This document shows positions 55,860-64,000 of a stretch of 64,000 nucleotides of DNA, one piece after another. The translations under genes were made by a program, and so were the position numbers. The notes below the pieces were generated by a model. The model did no database searches. It was not told where the DNA came from and worked only from the letters and a program-made list of their open reading frames with translations. The DNA lies in NCBI RefSeq assembly GCF_011386835.1, contig NC_088792.1, positions 224,715,894 through 224,779,893 of the forward strand, in the 5' to 3' direction. This stretch comes from Chrysemys picta bellii. Its lineage: Eukaryota > Chordata > Testudines > Emydidae. The stretch's first letter is position 1; every line of letters starts with the position of its first letter.

Positions 55860-56250
55860 AAATAGAGTTACCATCCCCATCAGTATTCTGGGGGACCTCG
55901 CATGCTCCTTTTGCCTTGGCTTATGAAACCGTACCCTGAGATCAGAGGGCCTGGCAAAATAAGGTTTAATTACACTCACAGCGGGTGTAGAATGGTTGTT
56001 GAATGTGCTTTTGACAGTTTTAAATCCCATTGGCGATGTCTACAGATGCTATCTGCATTACTGTGGCTTGCTGTGCTCTTCACAATCTTTGTGAAGCAGA
56101 CATGAGCCATTTTCTCCTAAATGGACCTATGACAGTGAGGGGCTGCTGAATTGGTATCCTCAGCCAGAAAGTGCAGCTACCACAGCTGGAGCTTGGTGCA
56201 CCTGGGCAACAGAAATTTGGGATGCTTTGTGCTCCCACATTATGGACTTG
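55860..56250 (+). pseudogene. HARBI1-type transposase relic
   Basis: Plus-strand frames read 'ISILGDLACSFCLGL' (degraded ILGDPAYPL.P.L, second catalytic aspartate), then 'CRMVVECAFDSFKSHWRCLQ' (catalytic glutamate region VECAFGRLKGRWR), and in a shifted frame 'CGLLCSSQSL'. The N-terminal part and first catalytic motif are gone. Later text 'WDALCSHIMDLH' near 56219 matches the RDA.C..I end. Confidence 0.8.
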
Positions 56251-56769
56251 CATGGCCCAATGGAAGAGGAGGGATAGTACCTTAATGAATGTGCCTGGGG
56301 TAGGGGGAAAGGGACTGATTGCTTGTGGAGGCTTGGGGATGGGTGGAGGGTTGATTGCCTGGCAACGTACTTATGAATGACCTGACCACTTATCAAATGG
56401 GGGGCAGGTGAGTTGATTCACAGTGTGGATTGATGTAAGGAAGTGATTGATGTAGCTAACTGTAGTAAAGAATAGCATTTATATACAAAATTCCCAATTG
56501 TCCCATATCATGTGTTTCTATTTATTATTTGAAATATATGTTGTATGATGGGATGCAGTGATAGCAATATATTTTTTGATAAAATAAAAAGCTTTATTTA
56601 TAAACATTTGTTAGAAAAGTACATTAACTCATTGTCAGGCAGCTGCCATTACTACAAAACCACAGTAACACAAAACCTTTAAAAAAATCACCAAAAAATA
56701 AAGTGCAAGAACAAGTACAAACTGTGAAATCATGTACAAGGCCGAAATTTCCCTACTGTTGCATCGCCC

Positions 56770-57346
56770 CTATCCTCCTTTCCCTTCCTTCCACATTTGC
56801 TGCACCCTTGATGCTAGGGGAGTAGGTGGGAGGTGTCCAGCTGGGAGGAAGTCAAGATGGAGAACCTCATGGGGCACCAGCAGCTCGTAGGGCCCAAATG
56901 CATAAGCCACCCAGCCATGGAATTGTCCGAACTGGTCCTGGACTGCACAGAGGTACCATGGAAAGGACACAGGCTATGGTGCGGGTGCAGCAGGAACTGG
57001 TACTCTTGAAGTCATTAGTAATAGCAGCAGCTGCTCAAACAGTTCTTTCTGCTGGGCTCTGTAATCCACTCTTAGTCACTGTTACTGGTCTCAGTTGTAT
57101 AGCCAGCCTGAGCCTTTCCTTTTGCCTTTTGCCATGCCTTTCTTCTAGCTGTAAGTCCCTCTGTCTTTGGTACTGAATGTGCTTGTTGGATCTGTCCAGC
57201 ACTTCCACCATAAGTTCATCATGGAAATGCTTTCTCACAGAACGGTGAGTGAAGATATGTTGACCCAGGCTTCTTCTGCAGTGTGGGCAAATTGTGTAGT
57301 TACTGCAGTCTGCAGAGGTTGAGGGGCCTGGAATAGGACACAACAC
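56770..57346 (-). pseudogene. Harbinger ORF1 C-terminal coiled-coil relic
   Basis: The minus frame at 57035-57346 reads 'RRSLGQHIFTHRSVRKHFHD', 'ELMVEVLDRSNKHIQYQRQR' and 'DLQLEERHGKRQKERLRLAI', a charged helix typical of the end of Harbinger ORF1 proteins. After a frameshift, 56770-56970 continues with 'VSFPWYLCAVQDQFGQFHGW'. The Myb/SANT domain itself was not found upstream. Confidence 0.5.
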
Positions 57347-57575
57347 AGAAGGTTACTACCCCAAGGAGCACAGAAAAAAATCCTTGTGGAATTTCAAGGA
57401 CATAAAATGTTACTTTTCCAAACTGAACTTCAGTATATTGTGAGAGAGATGTTTCAGGCCACAGAAACTCCCCAGGCACAGCCACAGTGAAAGAAGTGCC
57501 AAGACAATGGTAAGTTGAAAAAAATTAAATCTGCTTTTTCCTCCCTTGAAAATTGCAGAACAACTTGGGATTGGG

Positions 57576-57602
57576 GGGGGGGGGAGGGAGAGGGAGAGGG
57601 CA
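57576..57602 (+). repeat. G-rich low-complexity run
   Basis: A run of 12 or more G followed by GAG/GGA words within about 30 bp. Confidence 0.8.
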
Positions 57603-57744
57603 GTTGGTGGCTGAGCTACAAAAGGTTTCTCTATCATTTCAGGCATTTCACATTTGGAGGACATAACAGTTCTAGTGGTGCCAAGCTGGCAAAGACAGAT
57701 GTTATTCCAAGTTGCTGGTGGGAAACCAGCAGTATATGGTCTAG

Positions 57745-57823
57745 TTATTACTTACTTGAATGCAGGGGACCGGACTAGACAATCTCTCAAGGTCCCTTCC
57801 AGTCCTATGACTCCATGATTGTT
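57745..57823 (+). mobile_element. CR1 LINE 3' end fragment (about 79 bp)
   Basis: 'gaatgcaggggaccggacta' followed by 'gacaatctctcaaggtccct' and 'tatgactccatgatt' is the CR1 3' terminus. Confidence 0.85.
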
Positions 57824-59607
57824 GAAGTTTAATGTTTCACACCCCACAGATGTTGTAGAGTCAATTTTGATATATTTGTTGTATTACTGTAACACATTCA
57901 TGTGTGTAACACATGTGTTCTATTTGTGTGGAAAAAAATAATGCCCCCTCACCCCCCCACAGAAAAACAACAACAAAAAAACCCAACCTCAACCCACCAT
58001 ACAAGAGACTTTAGAAGAACAGAGAATGTCTGACAGGCTTATTAGCTTTTTGAAAATGTTCAAATAAAGTTGCTATGAAATTAACAACTGTCGTGCATGT
58101 GTGAAACTGTGACCTGCTTTGTTACCATTATGCATGATAGTTTTATAAGCCGTGTACTACAACTAGAAATCATTAAGCAATTATATTCATGCACTGATTA
58201 ATTACTACTCACCAATTTACCAGGTGGCTGAATTTATCTTTTATCCAGCATTTTTTTCCTGTGCTAAATAGCAAAGCTCAGTCTATTTCCTATGTCTTTT
58301 TGTGCCAGAGGGCTGATTTTAGCTAGCTAAACCTAATACATCACAGCTGCTAGTAAAGGAAACAGATAGAAGAGCAGGTCTGAAGATCAACTTTCTGAGA
58401 ATCCATCAAGGTCTGCTGTGAAATGCAGATATCTAAGTGTGCTGAGCTAATAACTGTTATACTGGACTTGCAGATAAGAAAAAAAGGTTACTTTCATAAT
58501 TTAAAGCAATTTTGGTCCCACGCAGGATTTAGGGAGTAATTTCCTCAGTTCCAGCTGAATCTTTCCTAACTAGAAGACTCCTAACTCGAAAGTCTCCCAT
58601 GAAATTACATGTAACAAGGAGTCAATTTACAACTATTTTCTCTCTTTTATAACAACATTACTGTTACCCAAAGAGAGTATCACTTGCATTGCAACATGCA
58701 TCTAAGCATGTGTAATGCTGCCATTTCGGAAGATGCACTTCATTTCCATTCCTCGTTACTTTACTTAGTCTGCTATTGGCCCCAAAGAGATTTTATTCTG
58801 ACAAATACAATTTTGATTTTCTTTTCTGTTTTTAAATGGTTAAATTTGGGACTTGTGAAAGTGAGGGGAAAAGCAGTGGTAGCTGAAGGAAATGCTGATG
58901 TCAGGCAGGTGCAGCTGTGGAAGCTTCTGCCAGCATCTCTGCTAAAGCAGCTGAATTCTGACCTGCAACAACTACTGCTTTATCAGTCTTTAAGGTAAGA
59001 CCACTCCCAAGTCTGAAAGATCTTTGGGACACTTTTACAACTTGTTGATGTAACACCGTGTACCAAATGGCCCAGGGGTTATTATAGTAATCTTATTAAT
59101 AAATACATTATAAAAAGGTCACCTTCATTGATGCCCTACAGCAAGTATTAGTATTGCCAATCCCAGAAGTTCCAACATCATGACCCATGTTAAGGGTTTT
59201 CCCTTCATCCTTCCCTGGCTCTTGTCATGCAGACAGAAAGCAGAAGACCAGAAGTCCAAAGTACAGGCAATGCGATATTTATTGGGGTTAATCAAGCAGC
59301 ATATCCATAGTTCTGTATGCCACAGAGACTTCCCAGTGTTCCCCTTTCCATTCCTTAGCACTCATCATTACAGCTGTAGTGCATGGCCTGGGTCCCACCT
59401 CTTACAATTTATGGTCATGTTCCATTTTGGAGGGTCTTGGTACCACCTCTTCTGTATCCCATGGGAGGGGTAAGGAATGAGGTTGTGTACTGGCCAACGC
59501 CAGGCTTTTCTTTGGCTTTTAGTGTTTCTTATACCTCCCCCCTACATCACCCTTGCCCCTCACGACTGGTTGCTTGATCTTGTCTTGGGAGAGGAGTTGA
59601 GGCAGGA
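57824..59607. other. About 1.8 kb without a recognised gene
   Basis: C- and A-runs near 57950-57985; the 104-codon plus frame at 58684-58998 has no known domain and no splice context. The region from about 59150 may be an unassigned retroelement flank. Confidence 0.45.
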
Positions 59608-59615
59608 CTGTCCTT

Positions 59616-59739
59616 TAGGGTGACCAGATGTCCCGATTTTATAGGGACAGTCCTGATATTTGGGGCTTTGTCTTATATAGGCTCCTATTACCCCCCTCCC
59701 ACCGTCCCGATTTTTTACACTTGCTGTCCAGTCACCCTA
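59616..59739 (+). mobile_element. hAT MITE, TAGGGTGACCAG family, copy 3 (124 bp)
   Basis: The ends TAGGGTGACCAGA and, inverted, TAGGGTGACTGGA are flanked by a perfect 8-bp duplication, CTGTCCTT (59608-59615 and 59740-59747). Same length and orientation as copy 2. Confidence 0.96.
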
Positions 59740-59747
59740 CTGTCCTT

Positions 59748-60138
59748 CAAGTGTACACTCGTATATTAAACTCTGCCCAGCAACACTTTAGCTCTATCTC
59801 TTTTCACCCCATCTGCTTGTGGGCAGATGTAACACACAGTGTCTTTGTTCACACATATTAGTAAGAACATACAAATATCAATAGACAAATGGGAAAATGA
59901 CCCAAAATTCTGTCCCAGGCAAATATACAGGCCTGAATACTACATAACCTAATAACTCCTAACAACCCCGAACCAATATATCATGAGGGTGACTCCCCCC
60001 CCCATATCATAAGATTTGTTAACAAAAAGATGAAATTATGGTTGGGTTTTTTTTGCGGGGGTGGGGGGGTAGATGTGTCTATATTCTAATTTTTGAACGC
60101 TCCTTGCCCAGCACACAAGTATATATGTCAATTAGTAT
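59748..60138. other. Unassigned sequence, no gene seen
   Basis: C-run and G-run near 59990-60070; no recognised gene. Confidence 0.5.
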
Positions 60139-60910
60139 TGCCAGCTCTCCCAAATGTACTGAGAGTAAGGAGATTTTGGACCCAACACCCCTACATCAAC
60201 TAATTATGCAGCTTGTCAGCCCCACATCAATTTTGTGGTCCACCCAATACCTAGACACAATCAGCTTTGCACAGCCCCTTCCCCCAGAGCCCCACCTCTG
60301 CTCCTCCTGCAGCTCAGGAGGCTTTTCACCCTCTTTCAGATATGAGGGGAGCAGCTCTGGGGTCTTTCCCTTCCCTCCCAGGGCTAAGGGAGAAGAGCTG
60401 CTCCAGCTGGGTTCCTCTTCTCCCCTTTCCCAGGCCCGGTGTTGCCGGGATGTGGGGAGAGAAGTTGGGAGAAAGAGAGGGAAGGCGGTATAGAGCTATC
60501 CAAGCCTCTGGGCTCTTTTCTGTTTTCTTATCTCTTTCCCTTGTGAAACTGGTACCAGCTGTTCTCTGAACCTCCTCCCCATCCCAATTCCTGAGAGGAG
60601 TGGGGAGAGCTCTGCCTGCTTCCTGAAACAGCTCTGATTGGCTGCTGTTCCCCAGGAGATGGGGAAGGACTCCAATCAGAGGCAGGTTTTCCTTTTGGCA
60701 GTTTGAAAATTGCCTGAAAACCGTAGCTTTTCCTTTCTCCGGGAGACTAGCTGCAGCAGGGGCCAACATCCATTAATGGCAATAAAATCACAAGAATCGT
60801 CACCAATGCATGGTCTCAAGTCTAAAGAGACCGAAAGCAAGGCTGCAATTTTTAGAAGCAGCTACTGATTTTGAGTGCCTTTGATTTTGGCTTGAAGATA
60901 CTTTTGACCT
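60139..60910. repeat. Dispersed turtle-type repeat ('ttgccagctctccc')
   Basis: The left 'tattgccagctctcccaaat' resembles the start of a repeat family I recall from turtles, and 'gcaataaaatcacaagaatc' near 60779 looks like its inverted other part. The C/T-rich middle holds the segment shared with 44226 (inverted, 60484-60512) and gives overlapping frames on both strands up to 151 codons, judged artefacts. No target duplication was found. Confidence 0.4.
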
Positions 60911-61917
60911 GATTTTTAAAACGGTGCTGAGTGTCTGCTGCTCCTGCTAGCTTTCATGGGATCTGGGGGTGAAAATCAGAGGCAAAGATCTCAATTTGGA
61001 CATGCAGGAACTGAGGTGCTATTTGTGATAACATTTTAAAAAAAGAGTGGCCATTCTGTCTGCTATGATTTTTGCTATTTTAGTTTACTTACAAAGTTAG
61101 GCCTCTATTGTACAATGAGCTAGGTGGGGGATCTGATGCCCAAATGGAGCTCACTGCAGGACCAGGGCCTTCGAAAGAAAAAGGCAGACCCGTAGTTTCA
61201 GTAATTCCATTGTACTCTACTTAACTCAGAAAATTAGTTAGAAAGCATCTTGTTTTCAGCTAAGTTAGTGAGATAAGACTGACAATGTACATGCTTGCCA
61301 CACGTGTTACTGAAAGTGCAAAAAGCCAAAAAAGGGAAGATTTTCTGTTAAATCTTTGTTTACATTGATCTCCCACTTTCACTTGTATTTGTTGTGCCAT
61401 TTGATTTATTATAATTTTCCTGCTTTTCCTTATCGTAGTGTGCTCTTCTATAGAAAAAAAAAAGGCAATTTAAAACTTATTGTGGCTTGAAGGCACATTA
61501 TGCTAGAGCCAGTGAGATATCCAATAGAAAATACACTTGCATTTCAAATGGTCAATTTGATGACGTGAGTGAAGCTAGTTTACATACCAAATGATACAAA
61601 TGGCTGTTTTATGTCACAAAATAACCAACATGTTATAAGGAGATCAAGAACCTAATTAAATTGCCATTTTCCATAGATGCAAATATGATCACTTAATGTA
61701 TACAGACAGCTGAAGTAAGCACAGTGAGTTAAATTTGTAGGAAGTCTCTCAGATTAGTAAGCTTATTAAAGTAATATTTCATTATGAAAGGAAGCAAAAA
61801 AAATAGTAATTAGCCTAATGCTTTTGCTACTCAAAGAACATGATTAAAAATGATGATTTTTCTAAATTCATTCTTTCATTTCCCACTTATCATTGAAAAT
61901 AGGTTCTAAACACTTAT
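60911..61917. other. Unassigned AT-rich sequence, no gene seen
   Basis: No recognised gene or repeat. Confidence 0.5.
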
Positions 61918-61918
61918 T

Positions 61919-62007
61919 AGCCAGATCCTCAGCTAGTGTAAATTGGTATAGGTCCATAGAGTGCAATAGAGCAATGCTGATTTTCACCAGCTAAGGATCT
62001 GGCCTTG
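61919..62007. repeat. Palindromic repeat with 'CAGATCCTCAGCT' ends
   Basis: Left 'cagatcctcagctagtgtaa' and right 'ttttcaccagctaaggatctgg' pair as inverted arms of about 20 bp around 'ggtccatagagtgcaatag'. This is a well-preserved copy of a palindromic repeat shared by amniotes. Confidence 0.8.
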
Positions 62008-64000
62008 TGACTTAGTTTTTGGCATTTCTTTAGCAAGAAACAGAACAGAGAAAATGTTTCACTGAGTTAGGAGAGTGAGAAAAAATGGCACTAGAAGTGT
62101 TTCTATTTCTTCCAAGATTAGATCTGTGAATGCTTTCCTTCCGGGGAGTGAGGGATCACATTTCTTCACTTTGCCTTGAATTGTTTAGGGCAGAAAAGCC
62201 GTATTTACTGGGCCAGATCCTTATGGCTACTTTTTTCTCTTATTCCTTTCCTAGGAACTGCTCTTCACAGTGGAAGGCTTCATTGCATAAAACAAACTGT
62301 TTTAAAATAGGTATATTTAAAAAAGCGACATGTAAAATTTACCACCCTTACTTCAATAACAATAAGTCATTAGGGGATGTGCATTAAATAGGTGGTTGGC
62401 ACACTTTTGGGTGGTTGAAGACACTCTGCTTTCAGCTATGTGCTCTACAATTCATTGACAGTGTACCGAATAATCGCCTCTTGTGTCTTATCGATATAAT
62501 AAAATTTAGCTCACATTCTAAGCCTTGCTGGCTCTGCTTTACTAAAAGGCGTAGAAAGCAATAGAGACTCATTTTGGTAACTAAAGTGAGCATATAGAAC
62601 TGAATATACACAGGGAGCAAAGCAGATCTGTTGAGTAAGAAGAGGTGGTTTTTTTTTCAAAGTAGATTTGCATTTTGGGTGAAATTCACTCCTGTGCAAT
62701 GATCCAGCAGAAGGCCCATAAAACTACTGAAATTGAATTTATTAAGCCCTGTTTCACACATAAAACTTCGGGGTTAATAGAGAAGCCTATTGTCCCATGC
62801 ATATGAGTCCTGCTGTAATCCTGCATAGAGTTGTTCAAACTCTTCTAGGACTCTGTTCCACAAAATATCTATTACTATTTTTTTTGTTTTTGCAGGAATT
62901 TGCTGGATTTTTTTTTACACTATGGGCTGATGATAATTTCAAGAAAATCTACTTGTTCATCCATAATTATTAGCACTGAAAGTGATGTTATAAAACAAAA
63001 GCTATTTGGGTGTATGTATTTGAATTAGAACAAGTTGGAAGTATTGCGAGTACATGCGACATAAAGTCAGAGACTTTGAGAAAGGTCAAAGTGGAAGAGT
63101 ACTTAAAAGGCACAGTATCTTGTATCTTCTGACAGGAATAGTCAGTGAAGTGAGGGATAATAAATGAAAAAATAGCATTTAAATATAATTTGCCTTGCTG
63201 TTATCTGTCTTCTTGGAATATGAGAATGCTACTTCCTCTTTGCTGTGTACTGTGGAAACAGAAGTCCACCCACTGGGATCTATTGTATATGGAAAACCTT
63301 TATTTTAATGGTGAGTTATTTGTTCAGTGTTGTTCCAAAGTACGAGTAATACAGATACAGTATTACAAATCTGGAAGAATTTTAATGGAATACTAATGTT
63401 ACTGTGATTCCTACTGGAGTATCTTTACACTGTGTATATAATAAACACATTCATACTGTAAAGCATTTTACATATGAAAATTGTCTCCTACAATTGTCTG
63501 TATATATGCTTTATCTGTGTGCAATACAGATTCAAAATCAATTTAATCTCTGCCTTGGTGAGGAGATTTCTCTGTGAAAATCCTGAACTGTAAGAAAAAG
63601 TGCAAAATAAACTCTAGCTTGAAGTCTGAGATTAAAAGTTGATTTTTAAATGAAATAAGAAAAAAACAACAACCACTTTTGCATCCAAAGCCTGTCAGGA
63701 GTATTGAACCAATTCAGCTTATCTTCGAGAGTCACTTAAATATAAATACACACAACCAAAGAAGAAACAAACATGGTTCTGAAGGTTACATTAGATACAA
63801 CATGACTGGAAAAATGTATTAGATGCTGACATCAGAAGTCTACTCCAGGTTATGAAAACTGGTGGTGTACAGAGATTTTGCTGAAGAAAAAATGATTTAT
63901 TATTCCTATTTCATATTTCTCAAGTCAAAGCCAATAAAATGATCATCATTATTGTCTGACTTCCTGCAGCTCTCTTCTGAGCAGAATCTTAAAAAGATTT
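62008..64000. other. About 2 kb AT-rich sequence, no gene seen
   Basis: Frames up to 85 codons (62130-62387) have no known domain. No recognised repeat, terminal repeat or splice-bounded frame. Confidence 0.5.

Larger units (their letters stand above)
55652..57350. mobile_element. Decayed Harbinger element, inverted gene order (right end not found)
   Basis: The left terminal repeat GGGTATGTCTACACTGCAAT starts at 55652. Inside lie a plus-strand transposase relic (55860-56250) and a minus-strand Myb/SANT-protein C-terminus (56770-57346), again convergent and mirrored relative to the element at 36524. The right terminal repeat was not found before the CR1 tail at 57745, so the right boundary is a minimum. 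Confidence 0.65.

Noticed and set aside
55652..57800. A precise right end for the third Harbinger element
   Set aside because: No GTGTAGACATACC-type inverted end was found before the CR1 tail, so only a minimum extent is given.
60038..60769. 151-codon plus and 147-codon minus frames
   Set aside because: Overlapping antisense frames in C/T-rich repeat sequence without domain similarity.

Overview
The window reads as intergenic (or deep intronic) DNA from a non-avian sauropsid, most likely a turtle. No exon, open reading frame, RNA gene or CpG-island promoter of an ordinary host gene could be recognised; nearly every longer reading frame belongs to a decayed mobile element or lies in GC-rich repeat DNA. 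The turtle inference rests on the mix: CR1 LINE fragments of several ages (some with the ATTCTATG tail), many hAT families with 8-bp target duplications, large PIF/Harbinger elements with GGCCTGGTCTACACTA-type ends, solo LTRs, and old amniote palindromic and MIR-like repeats. A crocodilian cannot be excluded from sequence reading alone.

Layout. 0-8.7 kb: AT-rich sequence with small hATs (2301-2611, 3777-4289), a MIR-like SINE, a LINE reverse transcriptase remnant split by a CR1 tail, and a GC-rich repeat. 8.76-11.88 kb: a decayed ZBED5-like hAT transposon with a Tigger-like element nested in it. 12.43-16.97 kb: an old Harbinger element. 18.3-22.3 kb: two CR1 copies around a GC-rich hAT-in-hAT nest. 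23.3-26.6 kb: a GC-rich hAT, a 95-bp hAT MITE, and a 745-bp hAT containing another repeat. 32.7-35 kb: a hAT, a CR1 tail, a Harbinger MITE and an LTR fragment. 35.8-39.8 kb: a solo LTR split by a nearly complete 2,986-bp Harbinger element. 40-44 kb: small MITEs and a tandem repeat. 44.6-49.9 kb: an L2-like LINE fragment followed by a long minus-strand CR1 interrupted by two LTR-like insertions. 51-60 kb: a tRNA-like palindrome, a CR1 fragment, a LINE relic, a third Harbinger remnant and more MITEs. 60-64 kb: mostly unassigned AT-rich sequence.

The most informative content is the stratigraphy: precise target duplications date many insertions relative to each other, and three large Harbinger relics share the same convergent two-gene plan (Myb/SANT-like protein and DDE transposase) at three stages of decay. 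The element at 36.5-39.5 kb is the best preserved, with only one nonsense codon and one frameshift evident. No new cellular system was identified.
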